In this document: one piece after another, positions 56,552 to 64,000 of the stretch
How the letters are laid out: the number at the start of each line of letters is the position of its first letter
How positions within the stretch are numbered: the first letter of the stretch is position 1
Assembly: GCA_027067965.1 (NCBI GenBank)
Contig: JAMOUV010000032.1
Location: 50,315-114,314, forward strand
Reading direction: 5' to 3'
From: Flavobacteriales bacterium
Lineage (GTDB): Bacteria; Bacteroidota; Bacteroidia; Flavobacteriales; Flavobacteriaceae
DNA: 64,000 nucleotides
Position numbers and translations under genes: made by a program
Notes under the pieces: generated by a model
Database searches by the model: none
Told to the model about the DNA's origin: nothing
The model's input: only the letters and a program-made list of their open reading frames with translations

Positions 56552-57150
56552 CACACAAACCCGTTATTATTTGTATCACAGGTGGCATGGGCAGCGGGAA
56601 AACAACCATTGCCCGAATAATCGAAAAAAAATTCGATATACCCGTTTATCACGCCGATGATAAAGCCAAAAATCTTATGCATAAAAAAGCCATAGCCCGG
56701 AAAATTATTGAAGCATTTGGAGAAGAAAGTTTTCGAAATGGAAAACTCAATACCAAATATCTGGCCGGTCAAGTTTTCGGGCAGGAAAAAAAACTTCGAA
56801 AATTGGAAAAAATTGTTCATCCCGAAGTAAGAAAAGACTTCAAAAAATGGTTGAACAATCAAAAATCTTCATTCGTATTATTGGAAAATGCCATTTTATT
56901 CAAATCGGGCATGGATGTTTTTTGTGATTTTATTATATATGTAACCGCCCCCGAAGAAATACGCATCCGTCGAATCATGGAACGAGACGGACTCCACAAA
57001 AAAGAAATCGAAAACAGACTAAGACACCAACCTGAAAATGAAGAATTTAGAAAAAAAAGCCATTTTATTTTAAGAAATGACAGGAGTTTGGAAGAAATTA
57101 AGGATAATATTGAAAAATTAATACAGAAAATCAAAAAAAATTCAATGTAA
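56548..57150 (+). CDS. coaE: Dephospho-CoA kinase
   Basis: CoaE phosphorylates the 3'-OH of dephospho-CoA, the last step of CoA synthesis. The 200-residue protein has P-loop GGMGSGKT at 12-19, the YHADDKAKNLMH region that holds substrate, IVHPEVRKDFKKW, and a lid with RRIMERDGLHKKEIENR. The length matches the family. It overlaps the YbbR-like gene by 4 nt (ATGA). 98 nt separate it from the sensor kinase, which carries its own promoter-like box. Confidence 0.94.
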   Translation: MTHKPVIICITGGMGSGKTTIARIIEKKFDIPVYHADDKAKNLMHKKAIARKIIEAFGEESFRNGKLNTKYLAGQVFGQEKKLRKLEKIVHPEVRKDFKKWLNNQKSSFVLLENAILFKSGMDVFCDFIIYVTAPEEIRIRRIMERDGLHKKEIENRLRHQPENEEFRKKSHFILRNDRSLEEIKDNIEKLIQKIKKNSM

Positions 57151-57236
57151 TTAAATTCTTTTTCTTAAAAAATTAAGTCTTTGCTACCTTTTTAACTTAA
57201 TAAATAAATATATTTTATTATTTTCAAAATTTTTCT

Positions 57237-57244
57237 TAACTTTG
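57237..57244 (+). promoter_or_regulatory. -7 promoter element (TAACTTTG) at the sensor kinase
   Basis: TAnnTTTG match that ends 4 nt before the kinase ATG at 57249. Use of this box would give a leaderless or near-leaderless mRNA. Confidence 0.4.
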
Positions 57245-57248
57245 TGTC

Positions 57249-58751
57249 ATGAGGAAGATTGGCTACTTGGTTATTGCATATGTTTTGGTTTTCTCATTGC
57301 TGGGAATAGCCATTCTTCAATCCGTACTTTTAAGAAAACAAAAGAAACTTCTTGAACAACAAATGCTATACGCCATTAAAAGTTCAATGAGCGAAATAGA
57401 ATGGCGTCTCAAAGAAGAAGAAATCAATAAAATCATCAAAGAACTGGATTTATTGGGTATTAATTTCAAAGAAAATACCGATCCGGCTATGGATTTGGAT
57501 ATCGCCGACAATTGCGAGATTATTATCAAACGCCGGAAAAACGGCGATGCATTGATGATATACGACACCATTTTTCCGCGAAAAACAAGTTATTACGAAT
57601 GGAATAATGAAGATTCCGTTATCGACCGCTTAAAAATTCAATATTATTATATTTACTTAACGAATTTGCTTTTTTCCCGTCCGCTCTCGCAACGTATCGA
57701 TCCGGTAAAACTAAAAAAAATCATCGACGAGGAGTTACACGAAAAAAATATCGATGTCCCATATGAATTTGCCATTTACCAAAATAACTCTTTGACCAAT
57801 ATAAAAAGTAAAAAATATAAAGAGTCCGACAACTTCTTGCATATTAAATACAAACTTTTCAAAGAATTTTCCGGGAAAAATATTATCAACCTGGTTATTG
57901 CCATCAAGAAAAAAGATATTTACAAAAACAATCTCCTTATTTTTAGAATCCTTTCCTATGCATTTATGACCATCATTCTACTTTCGTTTATTTTTTCCAT
58001 ATACAGCATGATGAGGCAACGCCATATTACCGAACTGAAAAACGACTTTATCAATAATATTACCCACGAATTTAAAACGCCGTTGGCTACAATAAGTTTG
58101 ATTATTGATTCCATCAAATCGCCTGCCGTGATCAACAATCCGGAAAAGGTTAAAGAATATTTACATAAACTCAAGATGGAAAATAAACGGATGTTTCATC
58201 AAGTGGAAAAAATACTACACCTGGCCCGGATGGAAAAAGGCGAAACCATTTGGCATATCGAAACCGTCAATGTCCATGATGTGATTATGCAAGCCGTTGA
58301 ACACATGAAATTTATTTTCGAATCCAAAAAAGCAAAAGTCGATATAGACCTAAAAGCCCGAAACCCGATGGTTAAAGGCGATCCGGTTTACCTGTTTGAC
58401 GTATTTGTCAATCTATTGGACAATGCCGTCAAATATAGCAAAGACAAGAAAATTGAAATTAAAATACAGACCTTTAATCATAATAATTATGTAGCCATCA
58501 AAATATCCGACAAGGGCGTAGGCATGAGCGACGAAACCATAAAATATATTTTCGAAAAATTTTATCGCAAACCTTCCGGGGCGGTTCATACCATTAGAGG
58601 CCACGGAATAGGTCTCACCTTCGTGAAAAAAATTATTAGCAAACTCAAAGGTGATATTTACGTGGAGAGCCAACCCGGCGAAGGCACAACCTTTACGATT
58701 TATCTCCCGGTTGCCCGGGACGAAGATAATAACCAAAATAAACAATCTTAA
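57249..58751 (+). CDS. Two-component sensor histidine kinase
   Basis: The 500-residue membrane kinase has two helices, near residues 7-25 and 235-258, bounding an extracytoplasmic sensor domain of about 205 residues with no recognised fold. The kinase core has H273 in NNITHEFKTPLATISL, the N-box VNLLDNAVKYSKD, the DKGVGM motif, the F-box IFEKFYRKP, and GHGIGLTFVKKI. It lacks a HAMP domain. The response regulator follows 14 nt later, so both form one signalling pair. The signal is unknown. Confidence 0.93.
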   Translation: MRKIGYLVIAYVLVFSLLGIAILQSVLLRKQKKLLEQQMLYAIKSSMSEIEWRLKEEEINKIIKELDLLGINFKENTDPAMDLDIADNCEIIIKRRKNGDALMIYDTIFPRKTSYYEWNNEDSVIDRLKIQYYYIYLTNLLFSRPLSQRIDPVKLKKIIDEELHEKNIDVPYEFAIYQNNSLTNIKSKKYKESDNFLHIKYKLFKEFSGKNIINLVIAIKKKDIYKNNLLIFRILSYAFMTIILLSFIFSIYSMMRQRHITELKNDFINNITHEFKTPLATISLIIDSIKSPAVINNPEKVKEYLHKLKMENKRMFHQVEKILHLARMEKGETIWHIETVNVHDVIMQAVEHMKFIFESKKAKVDIDLKARNPMVKGDPVYLFDVFVNLLDNAVKYSKDKKIEIKIQTFNHNNYVAIKISDKGVGMSDETIKYIFEKFYRKPSGAVHTIRGHGIGLTFVKKIISKLKGDIYVESQPGEGTTFTIYLPVARDEDNNQNKQS

Positions 58752-58765
58752 AAAAATCATTCACT

Positions 58766-59473
58766 ATGGAAACAAAAAAAAGAATCTTACTCGTAGAAGA
58801 CGATCCCAATTTCGGACCTATGCTCCGGGATTTCTTGAAATTGAACAACTATGATGTTGTATTGGCAACCAATGGAATCGAAGGATTGGAAAAATTCAAA
58901 AATAATGAATTCGACTTAATTCTGCTCGATGTCATGATGCCCTATAAAGACGGCTTTACGCTGGCATCCGAAATCAGAAAATACAACGAAGACGTGCCCA
59001 TTATATTTATCACTGCACGCACTATGAAAGAAGACGTCATTAAAGGATATCAATCGGGCGCGGACGATTATATCACCAAACCGTTCGACTCGGAAGTTTT
59101 GCTCTACAAAATCAATTCGCTTATCAGTCGCGGAGCGAAAATCACCGAGAAAAAACCCGAACAAACCACCTATCAAATCGGCGATTTCCATTTCGATTCC
59201 AAATTACGGCTTTTGAAATACAAAGATGAAGATCCGCAAAAATTATCACCCAAAGAAGCCAAATTATTAAAATTACTCGCCGAGCATAAAAACGACCTGA
59301 TGTTACGCGAAAAAGCCCTTACCCAAATTTGGATGGACGATAATTATTTTACATCAAGAAGCATGGACGTATATATAGCCAAATTACGAAAATATCTATC
59401 CAAAGATCCTAAAGTGGCTATCGTAAACATTCACGGCGAGGGCTTCCGTTTGGTGGACGAAGCGGAAAATTAA
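58766..59473 (+). CDS. OmpR/PhoB-family response regulator
   Basis: The 235-residue protein has a receiver domain with the phosphoacceptor D55 in LILLDVMMP, the acidic pair in LLVEDDPNF, T in FITARTM and the K of TKPF, followed by a winged-helix DNA-binding domain (LSPKEAKLLKLLAEHKND ... SRSMDVYIAKLRKYLSKDPKVAIVNIHGEGFRL). It partners the kinase 14 nt upstream. rsmE starts 8 nt after it, so an RNA-modification gene is tied to the same transcript. Confidence 0.95.
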   Translation: METKKRILLVEDDPNFGPMLRDFLKLNNYDVVLATNGIEGLEKFKNNEFDLILLDVMMPYKDGFTLASEIRKYNEDVPIIFITARTMKEDVIKGYQSGADDYITKPFDSEVLLYKINSLISRGAKITEKKPEQTTYQIGDFHFDSKLRLLKYKDEDPQKLSPKEAKLLKLLAEHKNDLMLREKALTQIWMDDNYFTSRSMDVYIAKLRKYLSKDPKVAIVNIHGEGFRLVDEAEN

Positions 59474-59481
59474 CATGCCGG

Positions 59482-60183
59482 ATGGAAATCAACCGGGCGG
59501 AACAAATTTTTTATGCAAACCCAATCCGGGGCGATGAATTTCAGTTTGACACCTTGGAAAGCAGGCATATTGCTAAAGTTTTACGAAAAAAAACGGGCGA
59601 TTTACTTTATTTGACCGACGGACAAGGATTTTTTTATCAAGCGGAAATTATCCGGGCGGATAAGAATAAGGTAATTGTAAAAATCTTGGAAAAAATTAAG
59701 GAACCCGAACCTAAGAAAAAATTACATCTCTTTATCGCCCCTCTCAAATCCACCAATCGTATGGAATGGGCTTTGGAAAAATCCACCGAATTGGGAGTTT
59801 GGGAAATTACGCCCGTAATAACCAAACATACGGAAAGAAAGAAATTAAATTACGAAAGACTCGATAAAATCATTATTGCCGCCGTAAAACAATCCAAAAG
59901 AGCATATAAACCGGTTTTACACCGGGCGATTAATCTTGAAGATTTTATTCAATCGAAAGAAAACGCCTTCGTGGCATTGTGTCAAGCAAATAAATCGTCA
60001 AATCATATCTTTCAATCGCTCGAGAAGGCCCGAATTTTAATCGGGCCGGAAGGCGGTTTTTCGCTAGAAGAAATCCGTTTGTTGGAAAAGGCATCCGTTT
60101 CCGCCGTCAGACTGGGATCATACAGACTCCGGAGTGAAACGGCGGCCATTGCCGCCACGTGTTTATTTCATCAAATAAAATAA
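59482..60183 (+). CDS. rsmE: 16S rRNA (uracil-1498-N3)-methyltransferase
   Basis: RsmE is a SPOUT-fold methyltransferase that modifies U1498 of 16S rRNA. The 233-residue protein has the N-terminal PUA-like part (ESRHIAKVLRKKTGD). The knotted C-terminal domain has LFIAPLKSTNRMEWALEKSTELGVWEITP, ARILIGPEGGFSLEEIRLLEKA, and SYRLRSETAAIAATCLF. Normal length. It begins 8 nt after the response regulator and is the last large gene of the forward run. Confidence 0.93.
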   Translation: MEINRAEQIFYANPIRGDEFQFDTLESRHIAKVLRKKTGDLLYLTDGQGFFYQAEIIRADKNKVIVKILEKIKEPEPKKKLHLFIAPLKSTNRMEWALEKSTELGVWEITPVITKHTERKKLNYERLDKIIIAAVKQSKRAYKPVLHRAINLEDFIQSKENAFVALCQANKSSNHIFQSLEKARILIGPEGGFSLEEIRLLEKASVSAVRLGSYRLRSETAAIAATCLFHQIK

Positions 60184-60192
60184 AAAAAAAAC

Positions 60193-60273
60193 ATGAAAAA
60201 AACAATCATCAAATTTATTTTCTGGACCGGATTGCTCGTCCTTGTGATTTGGTATTATGTAAAGCATACCTAA
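60193..60273 (+). CDS. Possible 26-residue single-helix membrane peptide
   Basis: ATG 60193 to TAA 60271-60273 encodes MKKTIIKFIFWTGLLVLVIW followed by a short basic tail, a basic N-terminus plus one hydrophobic helix. It starts 9 nt after the rsmE stop on the same strand. It could be a genuine micro-membrane protein, but with so few codons the call rests only on the pattern and spacing. It would be missed by length-filtered gene calling. Confidence 0.35.
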   Translation: MKKTIIKFIFWTGLLVLVIWYYVKHT

Positions 60274-60359
60274 ATCACGGCCGCATCATTACCGGAACAG
60301 CCACAAAGAGAACAGGCAAATTCAAGATTTTATCAAAGCATTCGTATATCTCAAGCGTT

Positions 60360-61427
60360 TCAGTATCGCATGGTCACCGCATTGATATTCATTCCGGCTC
60401 CAACGGAAGCCAGTAATATCAAATCGCCACGCTTTAATTCCTGCCCGGGAAGCATTCCGTTAAGCACCTGATCCATCAAAGTGGGTATAGTGGCCACGGA
60501 ACTGTTGCCCATAAATTCTATATTGCTGGGCATCACCCCTTCGGGAACCTGCATGCCGTATAACTTAAAAAAACGTGTTACTACCGCTGCATCCATTTTT
60601 TCGTTGGCTTGATGGATAAAAATCTTTTTCAAATCTCGAATATCTTCGCCCGAAGCATCAAAACAGGTTTTCATGGCCTCGGGCACCTTGTTTAATGCAA
60701 ATTCATAAATTTTATGACCTTGCATAAAGATGTATTTATTCCGTTGGTCGTGATCGGGATTCAAAGAAGGTGCGTTATACAACAATTCCGCTTCCGGATA
60801 AGCATAAGTTTGCGAAATAAAAGACAGAATTCCTTCGGAGGGATTTTCGGTTAATTCCAAGACTACCGCTCCCGCTCCATCGGCAAAAATCATCGAATCG
60901 CGAGAATACGGGTCACGCACGCGGCTTAAAGTTTCGGCCCCGATAATAAGCGCATATTTCGAATAGCCGGCTTGCATGCGTATATGGGCATTTATCACAC
61001 CTTCCAACCAACCCGGACAGCCGTATAATAAATCGAATGCTACCGAATCGGGATTCTTTATTTTCATCTTATATTTCACTCGCGAAGCCAATGAAGGCAC
61101 ATAGTCGGAATATAAAGTACCATGTTCAATATCGCCGTAATTCGAAGCCACTATAATAAAATCCAAATCTTCCTTATCAATCCCCGCATTCTTCAGTGCA
61201 TTTTCCGCGGCCATGGCCGCAATATCCGAAGTGACTAAATGATCTTCCACATAACGGCGGGACCGTATATGCGTAATTTCGCGAAACTTTTCTATAATTT
61301 CCTCGTTCGGCTTGTTTATCCTTCCGTTTTTATCGAAAAATTCCCAATTCAAAAAATCTTCATTTCTTACTTCCACCCCGGGCATATAACTTCCTATTCC
61401 GATAATTTTAGAGCGTTTCAAATTCAT
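60360..61427 (-). CDS. Beta-ketoacyl-ACP synthase III family protein (FabH-like)
   Basis: The 355-residue thiolase-fold enzyme has the full catalytic triad of the FabH family: C137 in LLYGCPGW, H272 in IFIHQANEKM and N308 in FMGNSSVATIP. FabH starts fatty acid synthesis, but extra copies in Bacteroidota make specialised acyl chains, for example in aryl polyene or other lipid synthesis. This one stands alone with no ACP or fab genes near, so the substrate is open. The divergent tlpA promoter is about 90 nt away. Confidence 0.88.
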   Translation of the reverse strand: MNLKRSKIIGIGSYMPGVEVRNEDFLNWEFFDKNGRINKPNEEIIEKFREITHIRSRRYVEDHLVTSDIAAMAAENALKNAGIDKEDLDFIIVASNYGDIEHGTLYSDYVPSLASRVKYKMKIKNPDSVAFDLLYGCPGWLEGVINAHIRMQAGYSKYALIIGAETLSRVRDPYSRDSMIFADGAGAVVLELTENPSEGILSFISQTYAYPEAELLYNAPSLNPDHDQRNKYIFMQGHKIYEFALNKVPEAMKTCFDASGEDIRDLKKIFIHQANEKMDAAVVTRFFKLYGMQVPEGVMPSNIEFMGNSSVATIPTLMDQVLNGMLPGQELKRGDLILLASVGAGMNINAVTMRY

Positions 61428-61447
61428 AATTCACATTATTTAAGCCC

Positions 61448-61455
61448 CAAAATTA
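61448..61455 (-). promoter_or_regulatory. -7 promoter element (TAATTTTG, minus strand) of the FabH-like gene
   Basis: CAAAATTA on the plus strand is TAATTTTG on the minus strand, 20 nt before the start at 61427. Confidence 0.5.
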
Positions 61456-61517
61456 TGAATATTTTTTTATATGAATCTTCCCGTTTCTTGAAACATATAA
61501 AACCAAAAGTTTTTAAG

Positions 61518-61525
61518 TATATTTG
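61518..61525 (+). promoter_or_regulatory. -7 promoter element (TATATTTG) of the tlpA pair
   Basis: Exact TAnnTTTG match 19 nt before the ATG at 61545. The overlapping starts downstream suggest that both tlpA-like genes and the transporter are read from here. Confidence 0.6.
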
Positions 61526-61544
61526 TCGGTAAATTAATCGAACC

Positions 61545-62684
61545 ATGAGAAAATTATTTATAAGCGTATTAATCGGACTATTGATTATTACTTCCTGCGG
61601 GAAATCAAAAAAGGAAAGAGAAGTTAAAGGCAACACCAAAATCAGCGGAATCATACAAGACGGTCAAGGAAAGGTGATCATTGTCGGACGCTCGGTAAAC
61701 CGTCAATTTAAAGAAATCGACAAAGATTCGCTGGAGGATAATACATTTATTTTGGGAGTGGAACTCAAAAATCCCGAAGTTATATACCTCCAAATTCTAT
61801 CAAATCATAGCAATTATCCATTATTTGTCGAACCGGGTAAAAATATCAAACTCGAAACGGATGCCAATTTCTCAAATGTAAAAATAATAGAAGGTAGTCC
61901 TTCGAGCATAGGGTTTAATGAATTTATTCGTCTATTGGAAGAATATAGAAATAAAGAAAACGAATTGGGTATAAAATTCAAAGAAGCCCAACAATCGGGA
62001 AACAAGGCCGAGGAAGAAAAAATCAGGAAAGAATATTACAAACTCCAATCCGAAAAATTGGAAAAACTTTATCAATTGGCCGAAGCGAACAAAGACAATG
62101 TTGCCGGAGCCATTATATTGGAATCCCTTTCATATAATCAAGATGCGGATTTCGGAAGATTAAAAACTCTTTATGAATCACTTCCCGATGAAATCAAACA
62201 AACCACATATGCAAAAAATGCTTGGAATAATATAAAAAATTCCTTGGTTACAGCCATCGGCCAAAAAGCACCCGATTTTGAAGCGCCTACTCCCGACGGA
62301 AAAACACTTAAAATGTCGGATGTATTGAAAAAATCAAAAGTATTGGTATTGGACTTCTGGGCATCCTGGTGCCGTCCGTGCCGGGTCGAAAATCCCTATG
62401 TAGTTGAAATTTATAAGAAATACCATGACAAGGGATTGAATATCTTAAGTATTTCATTAGACAAACCCGATGCGAAAGACAAATGGCTTAAAGCCATAAA
62501 AGATGACCAATTAAATTGGTATCACGTATCCAACCTTAAACATTGGCAAGATCCGGTAGCACGAAAATACGGCATAAATAGCATTCCGGCCACATTGATT
62601 TTAGATAAAAACGGGGTGATCCGTGCCAAAAATTTACGCCGGCAGGATTTGGAAAACAAAATCAAAGAGTTATTGAATGAATAA
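61545..62684 (+). CDS. TlpA-like thiol-disulphide oxidoreductase lipoprotein, copy 1
   Basis: The 379-residue lipoprotein (signal MRKLFISVLIGLLIITSC) has an N-terminal DUF4369-type beta domain (IIVGRSVNRQFKEIDKDSLEDNTF) and a helical middle. The thioredoxin-like TlpA domain has the redox pair C276-x-x-C279 in WASWCRPCRVENP and cis-proline in GINSIPATLIL. Such proteins reduce or isomerise periplasmic disulphides or act in cytochrome maturation. The next gene is a clear duplicate, and the two overlap by 8 nt. Confidence 0.9.
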   Translation: MRKLFISVLIGLLIITSCGKSKKEREVKGNTKISGIIQDGQGKVIIVGRSVNRQFKEIDKDSLEDNTFILGVELKNPEVIYLQILSNHSNYPLFVEPGKNIKLETDANFSNVKIIEGSPSSIGFNEFIRLLEEYRNKENELGIKFKEAQQSGNKAEEEKIRKEYYKLQSEKLEKLYQLAEANKDNVAGAIILESLSYNQDADFGRLKTLYESLPDEIKQTTYAKNAWNNIKNSLVTAIGQKAPDFEAPTPDGKTLKMSDVLKKSKVLVLDFWASWCRPCRVENPYVVEIYKKYHDKGLNILSISLDKPDAKDKWLKAIKDDQLNWYHVSNLKHWQDPVARKYGINSIPATLILDKNGVIRAKNLRRQDLENKIKELLNE

Positions 62685-63774
62685 CAAAATCATTATTGTT
62701 TTATTTCTGGTCGGAACCGTTCTTTTTCAAAATTGCGGTTCCAACCCCAAAATACAAGGTCATAAACTCGAAATTTTTGCTCCTTCTAAAATTTACGAAT
62801 CGCTTATTCTGAAACGTCTATCCAACAAAGGCGAATTGATTCCGGTTGATACGCTCAAAATCAATGAAGGAAAAGCCGAGTATATCCATCAATACACCAT
62901 GCCGGATATTTTTTTTATATCCAATGGCACTTCTAATCTGATGGTCTTTTTAGAACCGGAAGATATAAAAATGTATATCAATGCCCATCATTTTATTGCC
63001 GACTCCATAAGAGGCGGGCAAGAGAACCGGCGATTCGGCGAATATCTGTCCCATGTCGACAGTTTGAAACAGTTGCAAAAAAAGACCCTGATGGAGATAA
63101 AAAATCAATCTCCCTCCGCTAAAAAAGATATTCAAAACAAATTATTTGCTTTGGCCGATACCATCCGTCAATATGGATTTGATTTTGCCAGACATCCCTC
63201 ATTGGCGGGAATTGCGGTCTTAACCGAAATGACTTTTCAAAATAATGCCAATGTTAAAAAACTTTTTGAGATATATAACAACTATCCCGAAACGCTAAAA
63301 CGCACAAACGCCGGAAAATTCCTCACCAAACGGCTTAATGACATTTCCGTCGGTGCCATTGGGATGCGCGCCCGTAATTTTACCGCTCCTAACCCCGATG
63401 GAAAACTTATTTCGCTCTATTCGGCCATGGGAAAAGTAACTTTGGTGGACTTCTGGGCCGCATGGTGTAAACCCTGTCGAATTGAAAACCCAAATTTGGT
63501 CCGTATTTACGACAAATATCACGAACAGGGATTGAATATTATAAGTGTTTCGTTGGATTCCGATAAAGACGCGTGGCTCAAAGCCATCAGGGACGATAAA
63601 CTCAATTGGTATCATGTTTCACATTTGAAAGGTTGGAAAGAACCGGTTGCCGTGATGTATAAAATAAGGGCTATTCCCCAAAATATACTCATTGACAAAA
63701 AAGGAATTATCCGTTATAAAAATTTACGGGGAAAATTACTTGAACAAAAGATTCAAGAACTTTTGGATGAATAA
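62677..63774 (+). CDS. TlpA-like thiol-disulphide oxidoreductase lipoprotein, copy 2
   Basis: The 365-residue lipoprotein (signal MNNKIIIVLFLVGTVLFQNC) has the same domain plan as copy 1. The redox pair is C264-x-x-C267 in WAAWCKPCRIENP, and RAIPQNILI holds the cis-proline. The two share the DKGLNI/EQGLNI stretch and the terminal VSLD...WLKAI region, so they arose by tandem duplication, with the N-terminal sensor-like half diverged. The start ATG overlaps the stop of copy 1 by 8 nt. Confidence 0.9.
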   Translation: MNNKIIIVLFLVGTVLFQNCGSNPKIQGHKLEIFAPSKIYESLILKRLSNKGELIPVDTLKINEGKAEYIHQYTMPDIFFISNGTSNLMVFLEPEDIKMYINAHHFIADSIRGGQENRRFGEYLSHVDSLKQLQKKTLMEIKNQSPSAKKDIQNKLFALADTIRQYGFDFARHPSLAGIAVLTEMTFQNNANVKKLFEIYNNYPETLKRTNAGKFLTKRLNDISVGAIGMRARNFTAPNPDGKLISLYSAMGKVTLVDFWAAWCKPCRIENPNLVRIYDKYHEQGLNIISVSLDSDKDAWLKAIRDDKLNWYHVSHLKGWKEPVAVMYKIRAIPQNILIDKKGIIRYKNLRGKLLEQKIQELLDE

Positions 63775-64000
63775 CAAATACCTGAAATGGATTTTGCTCA
63801 TCGGTGCTTCATTAATATGGGGCACCGCTTTTTTATGGACCAAAAAATCACTTGTCGGATTGACGCCCGCCCAATCCGCCATGGCCAGGGTGGCATTGGC
63901 GGGTTTGATTTTTTTAATTTTAGGGGGAAAATATTATTTCAAATTACCTGCCCGTTACTATTTAAAATTTTTAATCAACGGATTCCTGGGCACTTTGATT
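63767..64000 (+). CDS. EamA/DMT-family transporter, 5' part (runs off the window)
   Basis: Seventy-eight codons of a membrane protein are present from ATG 63767. The first helix (WILLIGASLIWGTAFLW) and the second (QSAMARVALAGLIFLILGG) match the EamA drug/metabolite transporter repeat, with the typical GASLIWGTAF start and the AR helix. The start overlaps the previous stop by 8 nt. The remaining two-thirds lie beyond the window. Confidence 0.85.
   Translation, partial: MNNKYLKWILLIGASLIWGTAFLWTKKSLVGLTPAQSAMARVALAGLIFLILGGKYYFKLPARYYLKFLINGFLGTLI

Overview
The window looks like chromosome of a Bacteroidota bacterium, most likely class Flavobacteriia. The evidence is a set of lineage-typical genes and neighbourhoods: gldI beside nrnA, a type IX secretion plug (DUF5103) protein, a PorV/PorQ-type protein, the rlmD-DUF6452-DUF6048 group, a fused CcoN-CcoO cytochrome oxidase, an AccD without its zinc ribbon, and a ybbR-like/coaE pair. 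Promoters also fit: many genes are preceded by an octamer matching the Bacteroidota -7 element TAnnTTTG.

Layout. 1-4314: housekeeping genes (end of a possible ABC ATPase, rsgA, dtd, a MazG-like gene, holA, a START-like gene, and the threonylcarbamoyl-AMP synthase on the other strand). 4583-14084: a strikingly AT-rich, one-direction island carrying a DNA phosphorothioation (Dnd) system. dndC, dndD and dndE are followed by a membrane protein, a phospholipase-D/superfamily 2 helicase fusion, a 65-residue protein, a second SMC/Rad50-like ATPase with a zinc hook, and a Dnd-associated protein. dndA, dndB and the usual dptFGH restriction genes are not in the window. 14410-20672: an exported GH2 beta-galactosidase and a PhoD-like lipoprotein, separated and followed by long intergenic regions full of inverted and tandem repeats. 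21444-24610: pcm, tRNA-Thr(CGU), a small conserved gene, and ptb-buk (acyl-CoA to acyl-phosphate to acid plus ATP). 24809-30041: the cbb3 oxidase cluster ccoS-ccoNO-ccoQ-ccoP-ccoG-ccoH, including a 58-codon ccoQ. 30185-33716: fbaA, accD, a lone FecCD permease and dps. 33831-39937: a PorV-like protein, uvrA and uvrB. 40185-45675: a ferredoxin-NADP reductase-like flavoprotein, a thioesterase/isochorismate synthase pair (menaquinone), DUF6048, DUF6452 and rlmD.

45954-49357 holds three paralogous exported proteins with a shared N-terminal half and swapped C-terminal halves, each with its own promoter. 49552-54469 is a minus-strand run with the T9SS plug protein, DUF456, a coiled-coil protein, a cyclophilin-FKBP fusion lipoprotein, GldI and NrnA. 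54515-60183 runs forward: glycosyltransferase, YbbR-like protein, coaE, a two-component system and rsmE. After a FabH-like synthase on the minus strand come two tandem TlpA-like lipoproteins and the start of an EamA-type transporter, which runs off the end.

The most notable region is the Dnd island. The sulphur-modification genes are joined to an effector set (PLD-helicase, zinc-hook SMC, membrane protein and two small proteins) that is not DptFGH. Next in interest are the mosaic paralogue trio at 46-49 kb and the two-block palindromic repeat array at 20.7-21.4 kb. All assignments are from reading the sequence and from memory of protein families; no searches were run.
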